Shown here piece after piece: positions 7,971-16,133 of a stretch of 64,000 bases of DNA. Position 1 is the first letter of the stretch. Every line of letters starts with the position of its first letter. The notes beneath the pieces are model-generated. The model did no database searches. It was not told where the DNA came from and worked only from the letters and a program-made list of their open reading frames with translations. This stretch comes from Tateyamaria omphalii. Its GTDB lineage: Bacteria; Pseudomonadota; Alphaproteobacteria; Rhodobacterales; Rhodobacteraceae. Position numbers and translations under genes: made by a program. The stretch spans positions 124,001-188,000 of the forward strand of contig NZ_BMWT01000001.1 of NCBI RefSeq assembly GCF_014651375.1. The letters run 5' to 3'.

Positions 7971-8825
7971 TCAGGATCGAACAGCACTCAAAATTGCCTG
8001 AACCTTGGAGCTGCGGTGCAGATCCATATGCGTCACGGCCCAAACAGTTTCCTGCCAAAGTGGCTCTGGTTCCATGATTTGAACGCAGTCAAGAGCTTCA
8101 GCGGTCTGTTTTGGCAAAAACCCTATCCCAAGGCCAGCTTTGACGGCTTCGAAGGTGCTGACCACATTGTTGCAGCGAAGGTGAATACAGTTGCTTGGAA
8201 CGTCAGCTTCAAGCCAGTCAAAGTAAGGAGGGCGGGGTGCGCTGTCATCCGGTCCGACAAAACGATGTGCTTTGAATGCATCTTGCGTGTTCGGTCGCCC
8301 ATGGGTTTCGATGTATTGCGGTGACGCGTAGAGCCCCATGTCAATCGTGAGCGCAGGAATGACAACGTTGTCTGGATGATCTGGCTTGGCTCCAATCCTA
8401 AAAGCCAATGCGGCCTCCCCATACTCGAGCTTTAGCACCCTGTCGCTGCTGACTAGATTTACGTTCAGGCTGGGATGCTCGGTTTGGACCTGGGCAATCA
8501 TTGGCAGAATGAAGGGGATCAGGACATCCAGGGCTGTGACGACGACCGTGCCGTCGATCTTGTCTGAAGCACCCCGCGCCAGCCGATGCAGTTCGCCAAA
8601 CTGAGCATCCGTTGCATCAGCAATGCGCAACAGCTCCAGCCCTAACTCGGTTGGGGTGAAGCCACGCGCGTGCCGCTGAAAAAGCTTGGCACCCAACAAG
8701 CTTTCCAAGGCGTCGATATGCCGTGTCACGGTGATCCGGTGCACGCCAAGTTCTGCTGAGGCCGCACTGATCGTCCCAAGCCGAGCGACATGTGCCGCCG
8801 TGCGAATTTCATTCCAATTGTCCAA
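7971..8825 (-). CDS. LysR family transcriptional regulator
   Basis: The 284-residue protein has the LysR winged helix-turn-helix at about residues 3-62 (TISAASAELGVHRITVTRHI, then LESLLGAKLFQRHARG). The effector-binding domain follows from about residue 90. The only start that fits is TTG 8825, because an in-frame stop lies just upstream; the Shine-Dalgarno is weak. The gene is divergent from the FMN reductase and upstream of the NmrA operon. The TGAGCA-N5-TGCTCA palindrome in both flanking promoters makes it the likely regulator of both transcription units, probably responding to a quinone or other redox-active compound (inferred). Confidence 0.88.
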   Translation of the reverse strand: MDNWNEIRTAAHVARLGTISAASAELGVHRITVTRHIDALESLLGAKLFQRHARGFTPTELGLELLRIADATDAQFGELHRLARGASDKIDGTVVVTALDVLIPFILPMIAQVQTEHPSLNVNLVSSDRVLKLEYGEAALAFRIGAKPDHPDNVVIPALTIDMGLYASPQYIETHGRPNTQDAFKAHRFVGPDDSAPRPPYFDWLEADVPSNCIHLRCNNVVSTFEAVKAGLGIGFLPKQTAEALDCVQIMEPEPLWQETVWAVTHMDLHRSSKVQAILSAVRS

Positions 8826-8843
8826 ACTAGCTTGTCACTTCTG

Positions 8844-8860
8844 TGAGCATCCAATGCTCA
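8844..8860. promoter_or_regulatory. Inverted repeat TGAGCA-N5-TGCTCA, candidate LysR operator
   Basis: Perfect 6-bp arms with a 5-bp spacer lie 19 bp upstream of the LysR start and 70 bp upstream of the FMN reductase start. This is the second copy of the palindrome found at 7926-7946 and it fits a T-N11-A LysR site. Confidence 0.72.
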
Positions 8861-8930
8861 TTTCACGCGCTATCAAACTCTGATGCAACATTAGATACAG
8901 CGCAAGAGATTTAGAAGCCGGAGGCCATTC

Positions 8931-9488
8931 ATGCACATTCTTGCTTTTGGTGCGAGCAACAGCACCACTTCGATCAATGCCCGTCTTGCACGCCACGCCT
9001 CACAAGTGATGGCCACAGAGATTGCAAAAGGCGCGGAAATTCATGTTCTTGACCTTAACGAATTCGAGATGCCGATTTACTCACCGGAACGCGAAGAGGC
9101 GCACGGCATACCGGGCGCGGCGCATGCCTTCCATGCGGCGATACAAAAAGCGGATGTGTTGATCATCTCCTACGCCGAACACAACGGCAGCTATACCGCT
9201 GCATTCAAGAACATTCTTGATTGGACGTCCCGAATTAACGTGAACGTTTGGCAAGACAAGCCGGCACTCTTCATGTCCGCGTCGGGCGGTGAGTGGGGCG
9301 GTGGCACAGTTCTGGCCACAGCTGCCGAAGCTGCACCCTACCTTGGCGGGGATGTGCGGGCGCACTTAGCGGTCGGCCCATGGCAGGAGAAATTCAACGA
9401 GACGACAGAAAGCCTGTCGGACCCGGAACTGATTGAAAAGCTTCGTGATGGCCTGAAACTTCTGACTTCCGAAACCCTACCTGCCTAG
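8931..9488 (+). CDS. NADPH-dependent FMN reductase / NAD(P)H:quinone oxidoreductase
   Basis: The 185-residue flavodoxin-like protein starts with MHILAFGASNSTTSINARLA, which contains the FMN phosphate loop (GASNSTTSIN). Later motifs are SYAEHNGSYTAAFKNILDW and MSASGGEWGGG. This is the NADPH_dep_FMN_red family of cytoplasmic quinone, azo or chromate reductases. A GGAGG ribosome site lies about 9 nt before ATG. It is divergent from the LysR regulator and followed 10 bp later by an MFS exporter. It probably performs two-electron reduction of toxic quinones; the true substrate is not visible. Confidence 0.88.
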   Translation: MHILAFGASNSTTSINARLARHASQVMATEIAKGAEIHVLDLNEFEMPIYSPEREEAHGIPGAAHAFHAAIQKADVLIISYAEHNGSYTAAFKNILDWTSRINVNVWQDKPALFMSASGGEWGGGTVLATAAEAAPYLGGDVRAHLAVGPWQEKFNETTESLSDPELIEKLRDGLKLLTSETLPA

Positions 9489-9498
9489 GACTGCTGCC

Positions 9499-10653
9499 AT
9501 GCCGATTGCAATCTATATCCTTGCGCTTGCCGCATTCGTTGTCGGCACGCAAAGTTACGTGTTCTCGGGTCTTCTGGCGGACTTAGCGTCCGACCTGGGC
9601 GTGTCTGTTTCGACGGCGGGACAACTTATTGCCGCGTTCGCCATAACCAGCGCAATCGCTTCGCCTCTTGTGGTAAGTGCGCTATCGAGATTTGAGCGCA
9701 AAAGGGTGTTAATTGCGTCACTCGCGGGCGTCTCGGTCGTAAATCTGGGAACGGCATTCCTTCCAGTATTTGAGGGTTTTCTTGCATCTCGTGTTCTCGC
9801 GGCGGTCGTATCTGCGGGAGTCATGCCCATGGCCGGAGCCATCGGCGCAAGTCTCGTCCACGCAGAGCGCCAGGGGCAAGCTCTTGGCATTATCCTGTCG
9901 GGCCTGACCATCGCCTTCATCGTCGGTGTACCACTCGGCACGGTTGTTGGGAGCGCATTCGGTTGGCGTTCAACCTTCGTGTTCGCGGCCATTGTCGCGT
10001 TGGCTGCGATCCCTGCGATTGCCTTCCTTGTGCCTGCCAGCGCCGCAGATGATACGCCACCAAAGTCAGATTGGTCGGTCTTGAAAAAGCCAATCGTAAT
10101 GCTGGGACTGTTCCTCATCGGCACGTCCTTTATCGCGGCTTATCCAATCATCGCCTATCTTGGTCCTATCATCACGGCATCGACGGGTCTCGAAGGCGCT
10201 GGCATCGGCGCAATGCAATCGGCCATAGGTTTTGGGTCCATCGGTGGCCTCATCGTCGGCAGCATTCTCGCGGATCGACGCGCGTTCCTGCCGAACATGA
10301 GGGTGATGTATCTTCTCTTTGCGTTGGTCCTCGGAACTTGGAGCTTCGTGTTCCTGAGCGGAACGCCTGGCACGTGGTTCAACATCGCGCTCGTAGCAGT
10401 CGTGATCTTTCTAACCTCAGCGACTCTGATTGCGCCGTCACCGGCGATTGAAAAGGCACTGGTTCAGGCTGATCCCGAGCAGAGCGCGCTTACGCTCGCG
10501 TTGAACACCTCCGTCATTTATCTTGGCCAAGGCATTGGAGCCGGGATTGGTGGTCTTGTCGTCGGATCGGTTGGATTTGCGACTCTCGGTTTTGTCGGAG
10601 CAGGGATCGCATTCGTGGCCTTTGCAGCTGCGACGTTGGTGAAAAGTCGATGA
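9499..10653 (+). CDS. MFS transporter (AraJ-like exporter)
   Basis: The 384-residue protein has twelve predicted membrane segments. The motif between segments 2 and 3 (SALSRFERKRVLI) is a variant of the MFS loop, and the segment 5 region contains GVPLGTVVGSAFGWRSTF, typical of DHA1/AraJ-type exporters. It lies 10 bp after the FMN reductase gene and is probably co-transcribed, controlled by the divergent LysR regulator. Export of the compound that the operon detoxifies is inferred. Confidence 0.87.
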   Translation: MPIAIYILALAAFVVGTQSYVFSGLLADLASDLGVSVSTAGQLIAAFAITSAIASPLVVSALSRFERKRVLIASLAGVSVVNLGTAFLPVFEGFLASRVLAAVVSAGVMPMAGAIGASLVHAERQGQALGIILSGLTIAFIVGVPLGTVVGSAFGWRSTFVFAAIVALAAIPAIAFLVPASAADDTPPKSDWSVLKKPIVMLGLFLIGTSFIAAYPIIAYLGPIITASTGLEGAGIGAMQSAIGFGSIGGLIVGSILADRRAFLPNMRVMYLLFALVLGTWSFVFLSGTPGTWFNIALVAVVIFLTSATLIAPSPAIEKALVQADPEQSALTLALNTSVIYLGQGIGAGIGGLVVGSVGFATLGFVGAGIAFVAFAAATLVKSR

Positions 10654-10801
10654 GCGGTCATTCGAGCTAAAGACTTGAAGGTCGGGTTTGTCCCGCGCTG
10701 TCGTCATCAGAACGCCTGAGACCAATGCCTCCTTTGGGTTGGGAAGTCTGGTCCTTGCAGGCTTCTAGTGTTTGCCAGATCGGCGCTTGGCTGGGCAGCC
10801 A

Positions 10802-12094
10802 CTAAACCACAACCTCCACTGCCCGTTGCTCTCCCACCCCGAATACGCGCTTGTACCGTTCGATCTCGGCTTGTGAGCCCATGGCTTTGTTCGGGTTGTC
10901 CGACAGTTTAACCGTTGGTTGCCCGTTCGCCGACACCGCCTTGCATACCAATGAAAACGGGGCGAGGCGGTCGTCTTGTGTGAGCCCTTTGAAATCGTTC
11001 GTCAGCATCGTGCCCCAGCCAAAGGACACTTTGACCCGGCCCGCAAATTGCTTGTGCAGCTCGATGATCTTGTCAGCGTCGAGCCCATCCGAGAAGATCA
11101 CCAGCTTTTCGCGAGGATCTTCCCCCCGCTCTTGCCACCATTTGATTGCTATTTCGGCGCCCGTCGCCGGATCACCGCTGTCGATACGAATGCCCGTCCA
11201 GCCTGCAAGCCAATCAGGCGCGCGGGCAAGAAATCCCTCGGTGCCATAGGTATCGGGCAGGATGATGCGCAGGTTGCCGTCGTGCTCGTCATGCCAATCG
11301 CTCAGCACATCATAGGGAGCCTGCGCCAGTTCTTCGTCAGTCTGTGCCAATGCCGAATAGACCATGGGCAACTCGTGGGCATTCGTTCCTATGGCTTCGA
11401 GGTCGCGGTTCTTGGCGATCAGGCAGTTCGAGGTGCCAGCGAATTGTGAGCCCAGCCCTTCGCCCATAGCCTGCACGCACCAGTCCTGCCACAAAAAGGA
11501 GTGCCGGCGCCGGGTCCCGAAATCGGCCACGCGCAACCCATCTTGACCGCGCAGTTTCTCAATCTTTTCCCACAGCTTGGTCATGGCGCGGGCATAAAGG
11601 ACCTGCAGTTCGAACTTACCCATTTCGTTCAAAACAGCGCGCCCGCGCAGTTCCATCAGCACCGCCAGCGCCGGAATTTCCCAAAGCATGACCTCCGGCC
11701 AAGACCCTTCGAATGTGAGTTCATATTGATCCTCACGGCGCTCAAGGTGGTAGGTAGGCAGGCGCAATGCCTCGAACCAGTCCATGAATTCGGGCGTGAA
11801 CATCTGGCGTTTGCCATAGAACGTATTGCCCCGCATCCAAGTGCTTTCCCCGCGCCGCAGCGAAAGTGAGCGGATGTGGTCGAGCTGCTCACGCAGCTCT
11901 CCCTCGTCAATCAGTTTGGCCAAAGGCACATGTTTAGATCGGTTGATGAGGGAGAATGTCACCTGCGTATCCGGCTTGTTCCGGAACACCGACTGGCACA
12001 TCAAGAGCTTGTAGAAATCCGTGTCAATGAGCGACCGCACGATTGGGTCAATCTTCCATTTGTGGTTCCAGACACGTGTGGCGATGTCGACCAT
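10802..12094 (-). CDS. pncB: Nicotinate phosphoribosyltransferase
   Basis: The 430-residue protein catalyses formation of nicotinate mononucleotide from nicotinate and PRPP with ATP, in the Preiss-Handler salvage pathway. The N-terminus has [17 protein letters not shown]. The centre has [10 protein letters not shown] and [24 protein letters not shown] carries the histidine (240) expected to be phosphorylated. Phosphate-binding RIDSGDP and the late [11 protein letters not shown] are also present. Length is normal. It lies 59 bp downstream of pncA on the same strand, so the two salvage steps are probably co-transcribed. Confidence 0.96.
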   Translation of the reverse strand: MVDIATRVWNHKWKIDPIVRSLIDTDFYKLLMCQSVFRNKPDTQVTFSLINRSKHVPLAKLIDEGELREQLDHIRSLSLRRGESTWMRGNTFYGKRQMFTPEFMDWFEALRLPTYHLERREDQYELTFEGSWPEVMLWEIPALAVLMELRGRAVLNEMGKFELQVLYARAMTKLWEKIEKLRGQDGLRVADFGTRRRHSFLWQDWCVQAMGEGLGSQFAGTSNCLIAKNRDLEAIGTNAHELPMVYSALAQTDEELAQAPYDVLSDWHDEHDGNLRIILPDTYGTEGFLARAPDWLAGWTGIRIDSGDPATGAEIAIKWWQERGEDPREKLVIFSDGLDADKIIELHKQFAGRVKVSFGWGTMLTNDFKGLTQDDRLAPFSLVCKAVSANGQPTVKLSDNPNKAMGSQAEIERYKRVFGVGEQRAVEVVV

Positions 12095-12153
12095 GGGTGC
12101 GTTTCCTTGGCTTTGGTGGCCTGTTGTGCCCCATTCCGGCGCACGGGGGCAAG

Positions 12154-12750
12154 TCAGGCCAGCGTGACACCAGCATCTATCATGCCGGACTGCGCAGCTG
12201 CCAGCGATCCTTCCAGATCAATGGCGCGGCACAGACTCATCTGGACGGTTACGTTGAACCCCAGTTTGGCCGCGTCCACTGCCGAGAAGTTCACGCAGAA
12301 GTCCGTTGCCAGCCCAACCATGGTCAGTTTGGTGATCCCACGTGTGCGCAGGTATCCTTCCAGCCCCGTGGGTGTTTCGTGGTCGTTTTCAAAGAAGGCA
12401 GAATAGCTGTCGATAGCCGGACGGTACCCTTTGCGCACAATCATATCGGCGCGATCTGTATTGAGGTCTGCGTGAAAAGCCGCGCCTTGCGTACCCTGAA
12501 CGCAATGATCTGGCCACAGCACCTGCGGACCATAAGGCATGTCGATCATATCGTAGGGTGCTTTTCCGTCATGCGAGGACGCGAACGAGGAATGCCCCGA
12601 CGGGTGCCAGTCCTGTGTCAGCACAACGGCCTCATGCTCTGCCATCAGTGCATTGATACTTGACACAATCTCATCCCCGCCGGGCACGGCGAGCGCGCCA
12701 CCGGGGCAAAAGTCGTTCTGCACATCAATCACGATCAGGGCGCGGGTCAT
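12154..12750 (-). CDS. pncA: Nicotinamidase
   Basis: The 198-residue isochorismatase-fold enzyme hydrolyses nicotinamide to nicotinate and ammonia. The catalytic triad is visible as D9 (VIDVQNDF), K107 (VRKGY) and C152 (ATDFCV). The metal site is D47, H49 and H53 in DWHPSGH. It sits upstream of pncB on the same strand, so the product feeds directly into the next enzyme. The gene is divergent from trhO, 87 bp away. Confidence 0.96.
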   Translation of the reverse strand: MTRALIVIDVQNDFCPGGALAVPGGDEIVSSINALMAEHEAVVLTQDWHPSGHSSFASSHDGKAPYDMIDMPYGPQVLWPDHCVQGTQGAAFHADLNTDRADMIVRKGYRPAIDSYSAFFENDHETPTGLEGYLRTRGITKLTMVGLATDFCVNFSAVDAAKLGFNVTVQMSLCRAIDLEGSLAAAQSGMIDAGVTLA

Positions 12751-12837
12751 GGATCAACCTCCTTGCGTTGCCTGGCGACGTTGTGACACTCGCCTGCCCC
12801 CTTGCGCAAGGGCACACCCATCGCCTATTTCGCGGCC

Positions 12838-13761
12838 ATGTATACCATTGCCGCCCTCTACCACTTCACACGCTTCGATGACACTGCCGCGATCAAGGGA
12901 CCGCTGGCCGCGCTCTGCTGCGGACAGGACGTAAAGGGCACCTTGCTGCTGGCCCCGGAGGGGATCAACGGTACAATCGCCGGGCCGCGCGCGGGCATTG
13001 ATGCCGTTCTGGCGCACATCCGCGCCCTGCCCGGCTGCTCCGATTTGGAGTGGAAGGAAAGCACCAGCGAAAGCCCTCCATTTGGCAAGATGAAGGTGCG
13101 CCTGAAGCGAGAGATCGTGACTATGGGCCAACCGGATGTCGATCCGGCAGCGCGGGTAGGCCATTATGTTGATCCTGCCGAGTGGAACGAGTTGATCGGT
13201 CGCGAGGATGTTGCCGTCATTGACACACGCAACGACTACGAGGTGGCCATCGGCACGTTTGACGGTGCAATTGATCCGCAAACCCGCAGTTTTAGCGAAT
13301 TCCCGGCGTGGTGGGAAGAAAACAAGCACCGGTTCCACAACAAGAAGGTGGCGATGTTCTGCACCGGTGGAATCCGGTGCGAGAAGTCCACGAACTACCT
13401 GCTGGGTCAAGGCGTCGAAGACGTGTTCCACCTGAAAGGCGGTATCCTGAAGTATCTTGAGGAAGTGTCTGCACAGGACAGTGTATGGCAGGGCGAATGC
13501 TTTGTCTTTGATGGGCGCGTGAGCGTCGGGCACGGGCTTGAGGTGGGGCCGCATCAGCTGTGCCACGCCTGCCGTCGGCCCATTCTGCCTGCCGATCAAA
13601 GCCGTTCTGAATACGAGGCAGGCGTCAGCTGTCACCACTGCAAGGATGAGACCAGCGATGACGACAAGGCCCGGTTCCGCGAACGCCAGAAACAAATCGA
13701 GCTGGCACGTGTGCGCGGCGAGGATCACCTGAGCGGTCCCATGGTCCCCGACAAGGGTTGA
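12838..13761 (+). CDS. trhO: tRNA uridine(34) hydroxylase TrhO, rhodanese-like
   Basis: The 307-residue protein matches the YceA/TrhO family, which uses O2 to hydroxylate uridine 34 of tRNA as the first step toward 5-oxyacetyl or methoxy uridine. Residues about 1-95 are the N-terminal UPF0176 domain with KGTLLLAPEGINGTIAG. Residues about 120-215 are a rhodanese domain with the active-site loop CTGGIRCEKS (C175, C181). The tail carries a four-cysteine putative zinc site (C242, C245, C265, C268). ATG 12838 is chosen because the family begins with YTIAALYHF; a GTG-type extension upstream is unlikely. Confidence 0.93.
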   Translation: MYTIAALYHFTRFDDTAAIKGPLAALCCGQDVKGTLLLAPEGINGTIAGPRAGIDAVLAHIRALPGCSDLEWKESTSESPPFGKMKVRLKREIVTMGQPDVDPAARVGHYVDPAEWNELIGREDVAVIDTRNDYEVAIGTFDGAIDPQTRSFSEFPAWWEENKHRFHNKKVAMFCTGGIRCEKSTNYLLGQGVEDVFHLKGGILKYLEEVSAQDSVWQGECFVFDGRVSVGHGLEVGPHQLCHACRRPILPADQSRSEYEAGVSCHHCKDETSDDDKARFRERQKQIELARVRGEDHLSGPMVPDKG

Positions 13762-13765
13762 TAGA

Positions 13766-13787
13766 GCGGACGACACGTCCAACTTAC
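13766..13787. repeat. Short palindromic element GCGGACGACACGTCC plus CTTAC
   Basis: A GGACG-ACA-CGTCC stem-loop follows the trhO stop codon by 4 nt. The same 15 bp and the CTTAC two bases later recur at 58048-58069 after a binding-protein gene. This suggests a small dispersed intergenic repeat family, placed just after stop codons. Confidence 0.55.
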
Positions 13788-13849
13788 CGGATCTGCATCA
13801 CCAGCCGAAGCGCAGTTGCGACAACGTAAGCGCCCCGTCGCAGAGCATG

Positions 13850-15064
13850 TCAAGCTAGGCGCAGCATCCCTTGGGATTTGCTTCGGCTGAGCAACCAGAG
13901 CATAATGGCAATGTTCAACGCGTTCCAGGCGATCCCGTTCCAGAATGCCATCTGGTAGCTGCCCGTCACATCGTAGACCCAGCCCGACATCCAACCGCCA
14001 AGCGCCATACCAAGGATCGTTGCCATCATGACAAACCCGACACGCGCGCCAGCCTCTCGTGCGGGCATGTATTCCCGCACAATCACAGCGTAACTGGGCA
14101 CTATCCCGCCCTGACTGAGCCCGAAGATCAGGCTGACGACATACAGTGAAATCAGCGCGTCCGACGGTAGGTACAAAAGCAATGCAATGCATTGCAGGAC
14201 AGATCCAAGAAGCAGTGTTTTTACGCCACCCAACTGGTCCGCCAGCAGACCTGATACCAAGCGTGATCCTACGCCGCCCAACAGCATCAGCGCCAGCATT
14301 TCGGCACCCACGGCAGGCCCGTAACCAAGGTCAACGCAATAGCTGACGATATGCACCTGCGGCATCGACATCGCGACGCAGCACCCTACTCCTGCAAGGC
14401 CTAGAAGCAAACTGAGTGCCCACGGCGACAGGCCGGATGAGACCGCATTCGCACTGGATGCAGCTTCGGCCAATTGGTGAGCAGTGTCCGGAACCTGCCG
14501 ACGCAATGCAAAGGCCAGCGGAATGACCACGACGAGCGTGGACATTGCCAGTACGGTATAGGCTGCGCGCCATCCTTGATCCTCAAGAATGTCTGCGAGA
14601 AGGATCGGCCAGATGGCCCCGGACAGATAGTTCCCGCTGGCCACGACGGCCACGGCAATGCCACGCCGCTTCAGGAACCAGTGCGAAATGTCAGCGATCA
14701 AAGGGCCAAAGCCTACCGACGTGCCAAACCCGATCAGCAATTGCGCCATGGAAAGGCTCAGGATCGACCCGCTGAGTGTTGCCAGCCCATACCCGCTCGC
14801 GATGGCAATCGCGCAGACAACAAGAACACGCGATACACCCCAGGTATCGACCGCCCGTCCGACAACAAAGTTGCCAACGGCAAATCCGATCATCGTGAGT
14901 GTGTATGGAAGGCTTGCCGACGCCCGGCCGACGCCGAATTCGGCTTCGACAGCGGGCATGATCACGATAATGGCCCACATCCCCACATTGGCGACCATCG
15001 CAATGGCAAGGGTCAGTGCAAGCCGCAGCCATGCATACCGGCTATCATGCAAGGAAGTGGTCAT
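13850..15064 (-). CDS. MFS transporter (oxalate/formate antiporter-like)
   Basis: The 404-residue protein has twelve predicted membrane segments, with FVVGRAVDTWGVSRVL as the loop 2-3 motif and HWFLKRRGIAVAVVASGN after segment 4, typical of OFA/monocarboxylate-like MFS carriers. The C-terminal half contains GLSQGGIVPSYAVIVREY. ATG 15064 is preferred because the hydrophobic core begins soon after it; a 20-codon upstream extension has no support. Substrate unknown, probably an organic anion. It is convergent with trhO and divergent from motB. Confidence 0.85.
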   Translation of the reverse strand: MTTSLHDSRYAWLRLALTLAIAMVANVGMWAIIVIMPAVEAEFGVGRASASLPYTLTMIGFAVGNFVVGRAVDTWGVSRVLVVCAIAIASGYGLATLSGSILSLSMAQLLIGFGTSVGFGPLIADISHWFLKRRGIAVAVVASGNYLSGAIWPILLADILEDQGWRAAYTVLAMSTLVVVIPLAFALRRQVPDTAHQLAEAASSANAVSSGLSPWALSLLLGLAGVGCCVAMSMPQVHIVSYCVDLGYGPAVGAEMLALMLLGGVGSRLVSGLLADQLGGVKTLLLGSVLQCIALLLYLPSDALISLYVVSLIFGLSQGGIVPSYAVIVREYMPAREAGARVGFVMMATILGMALGGWMSGWVYDVTGSYQMAFWNGIAWNALNIAIMLWLLSRSKSQGMLRLA

Positions 15065-15133
15065 GACGCATCTGCGCACTGCCAGCGCGCCAGTACAAGA
15101 CTTTGGGCTGCAAATTGTTGACAATTCTATGTG

Positions 15134-15148
15134 TTAAGCCCGCCGTAA
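15134..15148 (+). promoter_or_regulatory. CtrA-like box TTAA-N7-GTAA upstream of motB
   Basis: The site has one mismatch to the CtrA consensus TTAA-N7-TTAA and ends 47 bp before the motB start. A TTGACA lies at 15118-15123, but no matching -10 box is at the right distance. Confidence 0.45.
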
Positions 15149-15195
15149 CATGCTGCGTGATACGCCTTTTTTCGGGTGAAAATGAGGTGTGGGTT

Positions 15196-16035
15196 ATGAG
15201 CGCGCAAGCCAATGCGCGGCCAATCATCATCAAGAAAAAGAAGGTGTCAGGCGGCGATGGTCACCATGGTGGCGCCTGGAAAGTGGCTTATGCGGACTTC
15301 GTGACCGCGATGATGGCCTTCTTCATGTTGATGTGGCTGCTGAACGCAACAACCGAAAAGCAACGCAAGGGGATCGCAGATTACTTTTCGCCAACGATCC
15401 CCGTCAACCGCATCTCGGGCGGTGGTGATGGTGCTTTTGGCGGGGACAGCGTGTTTTCCGAGGTCACGCTACCGCAGAACGGTACCGGCGCATCGTCGAA
15501 GCGCCCCACAGAGTCCAAGCAGGCCCGCGGAGAAACGGGATCAGATGATCAGGGTGATCTTACTGCGGCGCAAGATGAAGCATTTGAATCTCTTGAAGCC
15601 CAGTTGCTGGGCAAGGGCGGCGAAACAAAGGTCATGGACAATGACCTCCAGCACATCGTGACCCGCCTGACCGACGAAGGCCTGGTGGTCGAAGTGTTCG
15701 CGCTTGAGGATACCCCCCTATTCGAGGATGGCACTGATATTCCAACGCCGCTGTTGCGAGGTCTGTCCAGACTGATCACCGAAGCGTCCCGGACGATCGA
15801 AAACAACATCGCCGTGGAAGGGCATGTACAGGCGCAACCAATTGTAGTTGCGGAAAGATCGACCTGGCAGATGTCTGTCGCGCGAGCCGATGCAATGCGC
15901 AAGCTGTTGAAGCAGACTGGAGTGCCCAGCGAACGGATAGAACGCGTCACCGGTCACGCCGATCGCGAAGCCGCCGTCAGGAACCCAATGGCGGTACGCA
16001 ACAACCGGCTGGAGATCATTTTTCTAAGGGAGTGA
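15196..16035 (+). CDS. motB: Flagellar motor stator protein MotB
   Basis: The 279-residue protein has one membrane segment near the N-terminus (about 28-50) with the proton-accepting aspartate D34 in YADFVTAMMAFFMLMWLL. The preceding basic stretch (IIIKKKKV) and the HHGGAWKV motif are typical. The C-terminal OmpA/Pal peptidoglycan-binding domain (about 175-279) has GHADREAAVRNPMAVRNNRLEI. ATG 15196 follows GAGGTG at a suitable distance. In this cluster motB stands alone at the left end, about 11 kb from motA. Confidence 0.95.
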   Translation: MSAQANARPIIIKKKKVSGGDGHHGGAWKVAYADFVTAMMAFFMLMWLLNATTEKQRKGIADYFSPTIPVNRISGGGDGAFGGDSVFSEVTLPQNGTGASSKRPTESKQARGETGSDDQGDLTAAQDEAFESLEAQLLGKGGETKVMDNDLQHIVTRLTDEGLVVEVFALEDTPLFEDGTDIPTPLLRGLSRLITEASRTIENNIAVEGHVQAQPIVVAERSTWQMSVARADAMRKLLKQTGVPSERIERVTGHADREAAVRNPMAVRNNRLEIIFLRE

Positions 16036-16063
16036 CCCGCGGGAATAGCTTGGATTTTATCTG

Positions 16064-16078
16064 TTAGCCCTGCGTTAA
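16064..16078 (+). promoter_or_regulatory. CtrA-like box TTAG-N7-TTAA upstream of flgE
   Basis: TTAG (16064-16067) and TTAA (16075-16078) are separated by seven bases, a near-perfect CtrA site 55 bp before the flgE start. It implies that flgE-flgK-flgL-flgI form a CtrA-dependent operon. Confidence 0.6.
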
Positions 16079-16133
16079 GGCGCGCGCCGTATCTGTTGTC
16101 CCAATTCGGTCGGTACAGCAGAAAGGCGTGTCC

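Noticed and set aside
12754..13782. Long - strand open frame opposite trhO (342 codons)
   Set aside because: It is a mirror of the well-conserved trhO gene in GC-rich sequence; it has no family motifs and no ribosome site.
13850..13860. Terminator for trhO in the palindrome at 13766-13787
   Set aside because: The stem is short (GGACG/CGTCC) and has no following T-run; it is better described as a repeat element.
15118..15123. TTGACA as a standard -35 box for motB
   Set aside because: No acceptable -10 sequence lies 16-18 bp downstream; the CtrA-like box is the better promoter signal there.
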